NCBI GenBank assembly: GCA_950097015.1
Contig: CATNEN010000034.1
Location: 7,582,501-7,646,500, forward strand
Length of the DNA stretch: 64,000 bases
Source of the DNA: Macrostomum hystrix
Taxonomy: Eukaryota; Platyhelminthes; Macrostomidae
Direction: 5' to 3'
A program made the translations under genes and the position numbers. This document shows positions 10,373 through 20,003 of this stretch, in pieces (position 1 is the first letter of the stretch; each line of letters begins with the position of its first letter). The notes beneath the pieces were generated by a model that was not told the DNA's origin, ran no database searches, and saw only the letters and a program-made list of their open reading frames with translations.

Positions 10373-10712
10373 AGCTTTTGGTTGATTGGAATTTTTAACG
10401 TTAAGCGCAGACGAGCAGAGAAAACTGTTTCTTTCCTAGGAACTACATTTTTACCTTCAGGAATGCAGATGACGTTGTGGTTGCGTTGCAATCAATAAGG
10501 AAAATTTTAATCTGATTCACTCCTCAGGAGTATCTCTGTGCATGTGGCTTTGCTTCAAGTCGGATACATATTTTCAACTAAAATTTGAAACCGCTATCAG
10601 ATTAAGAAATATTTCTTAGAAGGAAATTCTTAAAAAAAGTGGAAAAGTTTTCTTGATTTTCGTTCAGTGCTTCACTTCGCAATTGCTGTGCTTCGAGCGT
10701 TGCCTGCAAGTG

Positions 10713-11660
10713 ATACTCCCAGTTTGGGATTCGAATACTCCCAGTTTGGGATTCGAATACTCCCAGTTTGGAATCCAATAATCCCAGTTTGGAATCCAAT
10801 ACTCCCAGTTTGGGATTCGAGTACTCCCAGTTTGGGATTCGAATACTCCCAGTTTGGGATTCGAATACTCCCAGTTTGGGATTTGAATACTCCCAGTTTG
10901 GGATTCAAACACTCCCAGTTTGGGATTCGAATACTCCCAGTTTGGGATTCGAATACTCCCAGTTTGGGATTCGAATACTCCCAGTTTGGAATTCAAATAC
11001 TCCCAGGTTGGAGTTCAAATACCCCCAGTTTGGAATTTAATCCTCCCAGTTTGGGATTCAATCCTTCCAGTTTGGGATTCAATTTTTCCAGTTTGGGATT
11101 CAATCCTTCCAGTTTGGGATTCAACCTCCCGGTGTGGAATGCAATCCTCTCAGCTTGGAATCCAATCCTCCCAGTTTGGAATCCAATACTCCCAGTTTGG
11201 AATTCAAATACTCCCAGTTTGGAATCCAATACTCCCAGTTTGGAATCCAATACTCCCAGTTTGGAATCCAATACTCCCAGTTTGGAATCCAATACCTCCA
11301 GTTTGGAATCCAATACTCCCAGTTTGGAATCCAATACTCCCAGTTTGGAATCCAATACCTCCAGTTTGGAATCCAATACTCCCAGTTTGGAATCCAATAC
11401 TCCCAGTTTGGAATCCAATACTCCCAGTTTGGAATTCAAATACTCCCAGGTTGGAGTTCAAATACTCCCAGTTTGGAATTTAATCCTCCCAGTTTGGGAT
11501 TCAATCCTTCCAGTTTGGGATTCAATTTTTCCAGTTTGGGATTCAATCCTTCCAGTTTGGGATTCAACCTCCCGGTGTGGAATGCAATCCTCTCAGCTTG
11601 GAATCCAATCCTCCCAGTTTGAAATTCAAATCCTTCTAGATTGGGATTTAAGTCCTTCCA
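10713..11660. repeat. CCCAGTTTGGG minisatellite upstream of L3
   Basis: About 45 units of 21-22 bp with blocks of the GGGATTCGAATA and GGAATCCAATAC types. A stretch near 11040-11160 (ATCCTTCCAGTTTGGGATTC units, then CGGTGTGGAATG) recurs at 11475-11600, so a longer block was duplicated inside the array. Confidence 0.95.
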
Positions 11661-11978
11661 GTTCCAGAGCAGAGGTTGTAGCCTCGTGGTAAGTCGGACT
11701 CACGACTTGAAGGTCGGGGGTTCGATTCTCGACTCCACTGGAACAATTTGCGTCCCTTAGCAAGACACTTAACTCTGCATTGCTTCAGTTCACCCAGCTG
11801 TTAAATGGGTACCAGCATCAGCTGGGATAATTGAAGGTGGGTGTGGCGTCCCCCCAGTCCGTGGACTGAACAGCTGTACGCAGCCTTCAGATGCGCCGCG
11901 TATTAGCTGCGGCTGTGCTGTCGGCTGCACATCTGACCCAATTGGGGCAGGTGTAATCAATTATTTTTATTATTATTG
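11661..11978 (+). mobile_element. tRNA-derived SINE, family A, copy 2
   Basis: Duplicate of the SINE at 2376-2694, same A and B boxes and TTATTATTATT tail, few substitutions. It was carried by the segmental duplication rather than inserted independently, because the flanks match too. Confidence 0.85.
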
Positions 11979-12752
11979 TAGTTTGGGATATAACCCTGGC
12001 AGATTGGGAATCAATCCTCCCAGTTTGGGACTTGTAAGCTGAAGAACTCTAGTCAAGTCTTGGTAGCTGACAAACCAACAGTTGAGGGCCAGAGCCAAAG
12101 CTTGCGATCTATTTATTATGCACAGACTTTACGATGAATGCACATTGATTATTGATACGATTTGATTGGTTGAGGGCTAAAACATGCACTGACACGCAGG
12201 TGGATATGCTGTGAGTAAACACTGCTAGAGAGAGACAGAGCACGACAGATAGGGAGAAGGATAACACAGAATGTTAACGAGGACTGAAGCATAAAAGTGC
12301 AACCGCAAAACCAACACACACTGGGAGGATGTCAATATCAGACTGGGTTGATTGAATGCCAAACTGAGCCAATCCCCTGCTGCAATCTAATGCTGAACGG
12401 CAGTCAATCTCATGCCAAATCTCGACAGCGGAAAATCACGCCACCAGTGCTTCTCTGTGATCACTTGCAGGCAACGCTGGAAGCTCAGCAACTGCGAAGC
12501 GAAGCACGGAACGAAAAGCAAAAAATTTTCCCACATGTTTTTTTTCAGTAATTTCCTTCAAAGAAATATTTCTGTATCTGATAGCGGTTTCAAATTTTAG
12601 CTGAAAATATGTATCCAACTTGAAGCAAAGCCACATGCACAGAGATACTCCTGATGAGTAAATCACGTTAAAGTTTTCCTTTTTGATTGCAACGCAACCA
12701 CAACGTCATCTGCATTCCTGAAGGTAAAAATGTAGTTCCTAGGAAAGAAAAT
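11979..12752. other. Upstream flank of L4, inverted relative to the L1/L3 promoters
   Basis: The part from about 12480 to 12745 is the reverse complement of the sequence right of L1 and L3 (1560-1810, 10440-10700), ending at CCTAGGAAAGAAA. The proximal promoter that should follow is missing. No gene seen in the rest. Confidence 0.6.
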
Positions 12753-13270
12753 GTTCTGTCATCCTACTGACGCTGGTCCTGCTGGCACTCTGCCTAGCAC
12801 TGCCTCTTGCAGCTTCGAAACGCGCAGTCATCAGCCAAAGCTCGCTGGTTACGCTGATCAATGTGCGAACAGGCAACCGCATAAATGTTAATCAAGAGTC
12901 ACCCCATGGTTTGTTATTTTTGGACGTCAAAACCGGTAAGCCAGCCTCATTCTGGTTCAAAGACGCCAGGCATGGCTCTAAGAAGATCCTCCTCGACAAT
13001 CCTGGTTATATTAAAGACATCTATGCACAATGCGGCAACAGCAGCGTCACAGTCTACCTTAGAAAAGGAGACGATGATCGTGGTCAGATGTGGTTCATTG
13101 TGAATCAGAAAGACTCTATGAAAATCAAAGATGGCGACATTGTGACCATCATGAATATGTACTGGAGTCACGCCTACATTGTTGACACATCGCCGAAACG
13201 ATCATCTCTTAGCAGTATCGCCTGCGAGAATAATTATCCAGACAAATATAAGGTCACTGTGATCAATTAG
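12753..13270 (+). pseudogene. Secreted-protein copy L4, promoter and start codon deleted
   Basis: Plus-strand paralogue. The ancestral frame is open from an in-frame TAG at 12740 through SVILLTLVLLALCLAL, the mature domain (DARHGSKKILLDNPGY, QMWFIVNQK, IKDGDIVTIMN) to the stop at 13270, so the domain is intact. But about 145 bp that hold the TATA box, 5' UTR, ATG and first codons in L1/L3 are missing: CCTAGGAAAGAAA is fused to GTTCTGTCATCC. The ATG created at the junction (12751) reads a wrong frame. It could be expressed only from a new upstream exon. AATAAA is kept at 13291. Confidence 0.75.
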
Positions 13271-13894
13271 TGAGACCCGGAACTCTTACAAATAAACTGC
13301 TCTCGTCAGTTGTTCGAATCGTGGTACAGACTATCTTTATTTTAGCTGAAATCTCTTTTTATTTTCTTCGCACAACTAAAATTTATAAAAGGCAAGACTC
13401 AATTATGAACTGCGAAAAACGAAGTAGAAATTGCAACAATGATATCGGAATCAAAATCAGATTCGAAAATGAAGCGCGCACAATCGATACTACTGCTCAG
13501 TGTGAGTTGTTGGTGGTGTAGAAATTATGCGATGGGAAGTTCACGATTACAATTTTATTGAAATTGAAAAAATAAATTTTAAACACACATTGACATTTCG
13601 TACATGTGTCCTTGGACATTTCTTCCATCTCTCCTTCCTTCTACATTCACTGAATGTGTCCTTGGACATCCCGTCAGTGTGCTTTTGTATGTTTCCTCAG
13701 TGTCATACCACATGGACTTAGCATAGGACAAGATCCTTTTCGATTTTAATACAAATCTGTTCAAACTACTCGTGAGTTTAGCATTTGTGCAAAGTTGAGC
13801 CAATAAACAAATGAATTCTAACTTTCAGTCAACCAAGGACTGTAGTTATGAAAGTTCATTGTGAAGGCATGCCGTTTTTAAAGCAAGGAAAGCT

Positions 13895-15125
13895 GAGAGG
13901 ATTGAATCCCAAACTGGGAGGTTGAATCCCAAACTGGGAGGTTGAATCCCAAACTGGGAGGTTGAATCCCAAACTGGGAGGTTGAATCCCAATATGGGAG
14001 GGTTGAATCCCAATCTGGGAGGGTTGAATCCCAATATGGGAGGGTTGAATCCCAATATGGGAGGGTTGAATCCCAATATGGGAGGTTGAATCCCAAACTG
14101 GGAGGGTTGGATTCTAAACTGGGAGGATTGGATTCCAAACTTGGTGGATTGGATTCCAAACTGGGGGATTGATTCCCAAACTGGTAGGATTTAATACCAA
14201 ACTGGTAGGATTGAATCCCAAGCTGGGAGGATGGAATTCTATACTGGGAAGATTTGAATCCCAATCTGGGAGGATTGAATCCCAATATGGGAGGGTTGAA
14301 TCCCAATCTGGGAGGGTTGAATCCCAATATGGGAGGGTTGAATCCCAATATGGGAGGGTTGAATCCCAATATGGGAGGTTGAATCCCAAACTGGGAGGGT
14401 TGGATTCTAAACTGGGAGGATTGGATTCCAAACTTGGTGGATTGGATTCCAAACTGGGGGATTGATTCCCAAACTGGTAGGATTTAATACCAAACTGGTA
14501 GGATTGAATCCCAAGCTGGGAGGATGGAATTCTATACTGGGAAGATTTGAATCCCAATCTGGGAGGATTGAATCCCAATCTGGGAGGATTGAATCCCAAT
14601 CTGGGAGGATTGAATCCCAAAATGGGAGGATTGAATCCCAATCTGGGAGGATTGAATTCCAAACTGGTAGGATTTAATACCAAACTGGGAGGATTGAATC
14701 CCAATCTGGGAGGATTGAATCCCAATCTGGGAGGATTGAATCCCAATCTGGGATGATTGAATCCCAATCTGGGAGGATTGAATCCCAATCTGGGAGGATT
14801 GAATCCCAATCTGGGAGGATTGAATCCCAATCTGGGAGGATTGAATCCCAATCTGGGAGGATTGAATCCCAAAATGGGAGGATTGAATCCCAAAATGGGA
14901 GGATTGAATCCCAATCTGGGAGGATTGAATCCCAATCTGGGAGGTTGAATCCCAATCTGGGAGGATTGAATCCCAAAATGGGAGGATTGAATCCCAAAAT
15001 GGGAGGATTGAATTCCAAACTGATTTCCAGTTTTATTGATTTCAAATCCCAAAATGGAAATTTGAACTGGGAGGATCTTAGTCTTAGATCTTAATCTAAG
15101 TCCGGGTTGATTGAATCCCAAACTT
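13895..15125. repeat. CCCAGTTTGGG minisatellite, inverted orientation, expanded
   Basis: About 58 units in the TTGAATCCCAATCTGGGAGG orientation, twice the length of the counterpart at 4470-5095. A block of about 300 bp (13982-14280) recurs at 14280-14580, including the distinctive GATTTAATACCAAACTGG units, so the expansion used multi-unit duplication. Confidence 0.95.
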
Positions 15126-15599
15126 AGTCAATTCCCTGCTGCAATCTAAAGCTAAACGTCAGTCAATCTCATGCCAAATGTCGACGAATCGACCTATACT
15201 AAACTTCTAATCATTGCTTAATTATTTATTCAGTTATTCGTACCAACGCTACAGAATAACAATGTCTAAACCAAATTTTATCATGTTTTCACCAAAAGTG
15301 CCAATCAAATCAAGGATTTGATTAAACTAGCACACCAAGCCCCCAAGGTGGGGCACTACTGTTCAGACAAAAATATAGATTAATCCAGAAGGACAAAACA
15401 CGCTTTAAAGTTGCTCTCCTTAAACAGAAGACAAAAATAAATAGAAAATAATTTCATTTCGCAATTACCTAACACAATCAAGAGTCAAAGCAGCAGGAAG
15501 TCGCCAACTCACAAAAGGGCCGTTGCTAAACTTAATAAAACACAGGCTTACGAGGATGCAAATCATTAGAATCATTTCGCTCTTCAGTGGGTACACCTG
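15126..15599. other. AT-rich spacer, no gene seen
   Basis: Duplicate of 5096-5589. No convincing ORF. Confidence 0.5.
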
Positions 15600-16630
15600 G
15601 ACTCTGCACGGAGATGTTTGCAGAAGCACCAGGTCCCGGCTGCTGCTGCACCAGTCACGGCCCGGCCGCCTTGGTCCTCAGGTCCAGCCGCCTCGCAGCC
15701 AGATGGAGTCGCCCACCTTCTCGGTCATGGTGAGCGTCATGAGCGTCATGAACGTCATAAGCTGTTCCGGAGAGTCCGAGCGGTTCCCGCTTGGCCTGCT
15801 GGTGCGAATAGTCAGGAGCAGCTTCTGCAGAAATTGGTCGAATGTCACCACCTTGGTTCACGTCTTCAACCCGCCTTTCAGACTTCTCACCAGCCGCTCA
15901 GCCTGTGCAATAGACTGCGGATGATAAGGCGGGGTGTGTACCTCCTGGCACCCGACGCTGCTCAGCCACTGCAACACTCTCTCTGATTTGAACTCGGGAG
16001 CATTGTCCGACACCAACGTCCGCGGCACTCCTGTCAGGAATTGCTTCCGGCCAGCCTGAGTACGCATCCGACAGCAGCAGCAGCAGACCCACACCTGGCA
16101 CTTCGCAGTGGTCCATGTGCACCCGGGACCAAGGTTCGCACTCTGGTGGCCAAATGTCAATCTTTCTCTGAGCAACCGGTCGCCTCTCTGAGCACAGCTG
16201 GCGCCGCTCAAAAAACTGACGCACCTCGCGGTCCAGTCCAGGCCACCAGAACTACCTTGAGACATGCGCCTTGTTTTCTCCGCACTTAGGTGCACCTCGT
16301 AGTGCGCAACCTCCAGGATTGTCCTGCGGAGGATTGTTTGCGGGACCACCCTGGTGCCGTGAATGACCATTCCGTTCTCGACCGACAGCGCTTCTCCACC
16401 TGGCCCCAGCGGCCTGTCCGGATTCTCTGCTGGAACAGCGAGCACTGCACAGTCGCCTGCGCGACTTCTCCAACTTCAGCGGGGGCCGGCCGAGCTCGTC
16501 CCAGATCCTCCGGGAGACCAGCGAGCAGGAGGCGCCGCTGTCCTTCTCCATCTGCACGTCCCGATGGTTGATCCTCACCGTGCAGTACTCGGCTGGCCGT
16601 CCTTCTCCGATGAGAATCTGCACTAGCTCC
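15600..16630 (-). mobile_element. Decayed Ty3/gypsy pol: protease joined to integrase
   Basis: Read on the minus strand from the right. A retropepsin segment comes first (VQMEKDSGASCSLVSRRIW, with the DSGA active-site triad, then LGRPPLKLEKS). Almost at once follows the region before the integrase (SVENGMVIHGTRVVPQTILR), EVAHYEVHLSAEKTRRM, then integrase in two frames: HMDHCEVP...DAYSGWPEAIP, LVSDNAPEFKSE and PYHPQSIAQAERLVRSLK, which supply the D, D and E positions. Reverse transcriptase and RNase H, about 1.5-2 kb in a complete element, are absent, and frameshifts and stops interrupt the rest. No LTRs were recognised. This is a dead internal-deletion derivative. Confidence 0.8.
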
Positions 16631-17070
16631 CTGTGAGAATCTCATGAGAATCTGCACTAGCTCCCTGTGAGAATCTCATGAGAATCTGCACTAGCTCCCT
16701 GTGAGAATCTCATGAGAATCTGCACTAGCTCCCTGTGAGAATCTCATGAGAATCTGCACTAGCTCCCTGTGAGAATCTCATGAGAATCTGCATGAGCTCC
16801 CTGTGACTATCTCATGAGAATCTGCATTAGCACCCTGTGAGAATCTCATTAGAATCTGCATGAGCTCCCTGTGACTATCTCATGAGAATCTGCACTAGCT
16901 CCCTGTGAGAATCTCATGAGAATCTGCATTAGCACCCTGTGAGAATCTCATGAGAATCTGCATGAGCTCCCTGTGACTATCTCATGAGAATCTGCATTAG
17001 CACCCTGTGAGAATCTCATTAGAATCTGCATTAGCACCCTGTGAGAATCCCATGAGAATCTCACAGGAAT
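16610..17070. repeat. 34-bp minisatellite growing out of the gypsy protease sequence
   Basis: About 13 units with core GAGAATCTGCACTAGCTCCC followed by TGTGAGAATCTCAT. The first GATGAGAATCTGCA lies at the edge of the gypsy protease sequence, so that point is the likely seed. Later units carry variants (CATGAGCTCC with GTGACTATC, and CATTAGCACCC) that alternate, suggesting a two-unit higher-order period. Confidence 0.9.
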
Positions 17071-17468
17071 AGCACGAAAACCTGTGATTCGGTTTGGGAG
17101 AAATCGTGAAGTAGGCAGTGGACAGTTGTTATAGCTTGTAACCCCACGCAGGTGTTTCCCCACGCAGAAAATAGGGTTAGAAGTACATTGGTTTATCGCA
17201 CAAATTCGAATAATATGCTCCACTGTAAGCACTCACAAAATAACAAACAAACAAAAATATTTCTTGGACAATTTTTGTCTTAGAAGAATTTATTTCGTTA
17301 ACTTACATCGTATCGAGACCATTTTTGCAAATGGTAGACTGGGATAGAACAGCAATTGTCCACAACAAAAAAGCAAAAACAGAAAAAAAGCACGAATAAC
17401 AATGTAGTTTAAATTAGCAAGCTAGCGTGCTGGTATGCTTGCGATGTTTAAAATCAATCAGTAAAGAA
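17071..17468. other. 3' region of L5, no other gene seen
   Basis: AT-rich sequence with no recognisable feature apart from what may be the 3' UTR of the minus-strand gene. Confidence 0.4.
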
Positions 17469-18155
17469 TTACCTGTCCTCATTACCAAAGCCACCACATC
17501 TTATCTGAGGAAAAGCATCACAGATATGAGTGACCCTCCATTTATCTGGATTATTCTCCTCGCAGGAGCTGCGTCGTGGAGATGATCGTATCGGCGATGT
17601 GTCAACAAGGTAGCCATCCACCATGTTCCTGATGGTCACAATGTCGCCATCTTTGATTTCTGAACCACATGAACCAATGAACCACACCTGACGACTAGTA
17701 TATATTCCTTTTTCAAGGCGGACTCCTTCGTCGATCACCCGCTCTCCCGATCTCCCGCGGCCGCCGCATTCTGCATACCGCTGCATACCGTGATTAATGT
17801 CAGTAAACCAATTTGCCAGAATCTTCTTGGGTCTACAGCTTGTTGGAGCATCGGAATGCTTGGTGTCTTCGAATCGGAATACGGCTGTCGTATTGGTTAA
17901 TAGCGAACATCCAAGTCCCAAGCTTGCCGGGTCTTCACCGGGTCCACCGCGTCTGTTGGTCAAAAAAAAACTTGAATGACCAATATAGTCTGACTCTTCA
18001 CCAAGACTCAGGAAGTTCCCAGTTCGCACATTCATCAGCGCAACCCACGAGCTTTCGCTGATGACTGCGCGTTTCGAAGCTGCAAGAGGCAGTGCTAGGC
18101 AGAGTGCCAGCAGGACCAGCGTCAGTAGGATGACAGAACTGCTTTGATTGGGCAT
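17469..18155 (-). CDS. Diverged secreted protein of the same family, copy L5
   Basis: Single ORF of 228 aa. The first 33 residues (signal peptide through KRAVIS) are the same as in L1/L3 and the DNA there looks identical. The mature part is longer and strongly changed: extra cysteines, insertions such as the HSSFFLTNRRGGPGEDP region, a changed middle (RPKKILANWFTDINHG), and a conserved end (VWFIG, IKDGDIVTIRN, YLVDTSPIRSS). The C-terminus is extended past the homologous WRVTHI. The promoter region to the right is conserved, with a weaker TATA (18225-18233). This pattern, constant leader with variable mature domain, is common in rapidly evolving secreted effectors, but I assign no function. 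Confidence 0.7.
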   Translation of the reverse strand: MPNQSSSVILLTLVLLALCLALPLAASKRAVISESSWVALMNVRTGNFLSLGEESDYIGHSSFFLTNRRGGPGEDPASLGLGCSLLTNTTAVFRFEDTKHSDAPTSCRPKKILANWFTDINHGMQRYAECGGRGRSGERVIDEGVRLEKGIYTSRQVWFIGSCGSEIKDGDIVTIRNMVDGYLVDTSPIRSSPRRSSCEENNPDKWRVTHICDAFPQIRCGGFGNEDR

Positions 18156-18224
18156 TCCTGTTTATTATCTGGCAGTTTCAATAAACAAACCGAGAAATTG
18201 GAGTTTGCTTTGAATTTCTCAGTC

Positions 18225-18233
18225 GCTTATATT
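18225..18233 (-). promoter_or_regulatory. Probable TATA box of L5
   Basis: AATATAAGC on the minus strand about 73 bp upstream of the ATG at 18155, aligned with the CTATATAAGC of L1 and L3. The upstream AGCTCT part is lost. Confidence 0.45.
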
Positions 18234-18816
18234 TTTGTTGGATTGGGATTTTTAACGTTAAGTGCAGACGAGCAGAGAAAACTGTTTCTTTCCTAGGAAC
18301 TACATTTTTACCTTCAGGAATGTAAATGACGTGTTTGCGTTGCAATCAATAAGGAAAATTTTAATCTGATTCACTCCTCAGGAGTATCTCTGTGCATGTG
18401 GCTTTGCTTCAAGTTGGATACATATTTTCAACTGAAATTTGAAACCGCTATCAGATACAAAAATATTTCTTAGAATGAAATTATTGAAAGAAAACAAGTG
18501 AGAAAGTTTTTTGCCTTTCGTTCAGTGCTTCACTTCGCAATTGCTGAGCTTCGAGCGTTGCCTGCAAGTGATCACAGAGAAGCACTGGTGGCGTGATTGT
18601 CGGCTGTCGAAATTTTAGCTTGAGATCCGTCGAGATTCGGCATGAGATTGACTGCCGTTCAGCATTAGATTGCAGCAGGGGATTGGCTCAGTTTGGGATT
18701 ATATTCTCTAATCCTCACAGTTTGGCATTCAATCAACCCAGTCTGATATTGAAATTCTCCCAGTGTGTGATTAATTCCTCCCAATTCGGGATTCAAATCC
18801 TCCCAGTGCATTGTAC

Positions 18817-19437
18817 AAAACTTACGAGTAGTACAAATGATAAACTTACGAGTTGTACAAATGATAAGCTTACGAGTAGTACAAATGATAAACTTACGAG
18901 TAGTACAAATGATAAGCTTACGAGTAGTACAAATGATAAACTTACGAGTAGTACAAATGATAAACTTACGAGTAGTACAAATGATAAGCTTACGAGTAGT
19001 ACAAATGATAAGCTTACGAGTAGTACAAATGATAAACTTACGAGTAGTACAAATGATAAGCTTACGAGTAGTACAAATAATGAACCTACGAGTAGTACAA
19101 ATGATAAGCTTACGAGTAGTACAAATGATAAACTTACGAGTAGTACAAATGATAAGCTTACGAGGAGTACAAATGATAAACTTACGAGTAGTACAAATGA
19201 TAAGCTTACGAGTTGTACAAATGATAAACTTACGAGTTGTACAAATGATAAACTTACGAGTTGTACAAATGATAAACTTACGAGTTGTACAAATGATAAA
19301 CTTACGAGTTGTACAAATGATAAACTTACGAGTTGTACAAATGATAAACTTACGAGTTGTACAAATGATAAACTTACGAGTTGTACAAATGATAAACTTA
19401 CGAGTTGTACAAATGATAAACTTACGAGTTGTACGAA
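18817..19437. repeat. 24-bp minisatellite (ACGAGTAGTACAAATGATAA)
   Basis: About 25 units. Plus frame 18593-19615 reads through as repeated KLTSSTND only because the unit is 24 bp. Units up to about 19200 carry GAGTAGTAC and the following ten carry GAGTTGTAC, a sharp block change. Related single-copy sequence sits at 4339-4363 and 13763-13788 (reverse strand). Confidence 0.95.
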
Positions 19438-20003
19438 CAGATTTGTTTTAAAATCGAAATGGATCTTGTCCTATGCTAAGTCCATGTGGTATGACACTGA
19501 GGAAACATCCAAAAGCACACTGAGGGGATGTCCAAAGACACATTCAGTGAATGTCCAAAGCGAGACGGAAGAAATGTCCAAGGACACATGCACTAAAATG
19601 TCAATGTGTGTTTAAATTGATTTTATCAATTTCAACAAATTTGTGATCCTGAACTTCCCATCGCATAATTTCTACACCACCAGCAACTCACATTGAGCAG
19701 TAGTATCGATTGTGTGTGCTTCGATCATTTTCGAATCTGATATTGATTCGCAAGTTGCGACATGCAGAGATATATATAAGCAGGCACGAAACACAAAGCT
19801 TAGCGTAATCAGGAAAACTGGTTGAAAAGAATGGCGCAATAAATTGTTGGAACAATTGCAGCATCTCTACTAATTATTTAGGCAATGAACACAGTGATAG
19901 AGGGGCAATGATGATATTAGCAATAAAATAGTGTCTTGTGAAATCTATTAACTTGCTAGTCAGCAATCGATGACTTTCGTGACAGTTCAGTTCAGTGCAG
20001 TTG
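19438..20003. other. Inverted copy of the L2/L4 3' flank, then ATPase 3' region
   Basis: 19438-19760 is the reverse complement of 13440-13770, so this stretch belongs to the family locus. 19760-20003 is unique and probably includes the 3' UTR of the minus-strand ATPase. No canonical AATAAA was found on the minus strand close to its stop. Confidence 0.5.

Larger units (their letters stand above)
6721..15964. repeat. Segmental duplication, unit 2
   Basis: Second copy of the block at 1-5935, about 3.3 kb longer. The extra length is an insert at 7236-8217 (which contains a 107-bp tandem repeat) and expanded minisatellites at 8218-9650, 10713-11660 and 13895-15125. Beyond 15964 the gypsy sequence continues here but not in unit 1, so unit 1 was cut within the element. 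Confidence 0.8.

Noticed and set aside
12751-12900. ATG at 12751 as the start of L4
   Set aside because: It reads a different frame from the conserved protein; the ATG was created by the deletion junction.
18593-19615. 340-codon ORF of KLTSSTND repeats
   Set aside because: 24-bp minisatellite in a non-coding paralogous flank; no start context or signal.
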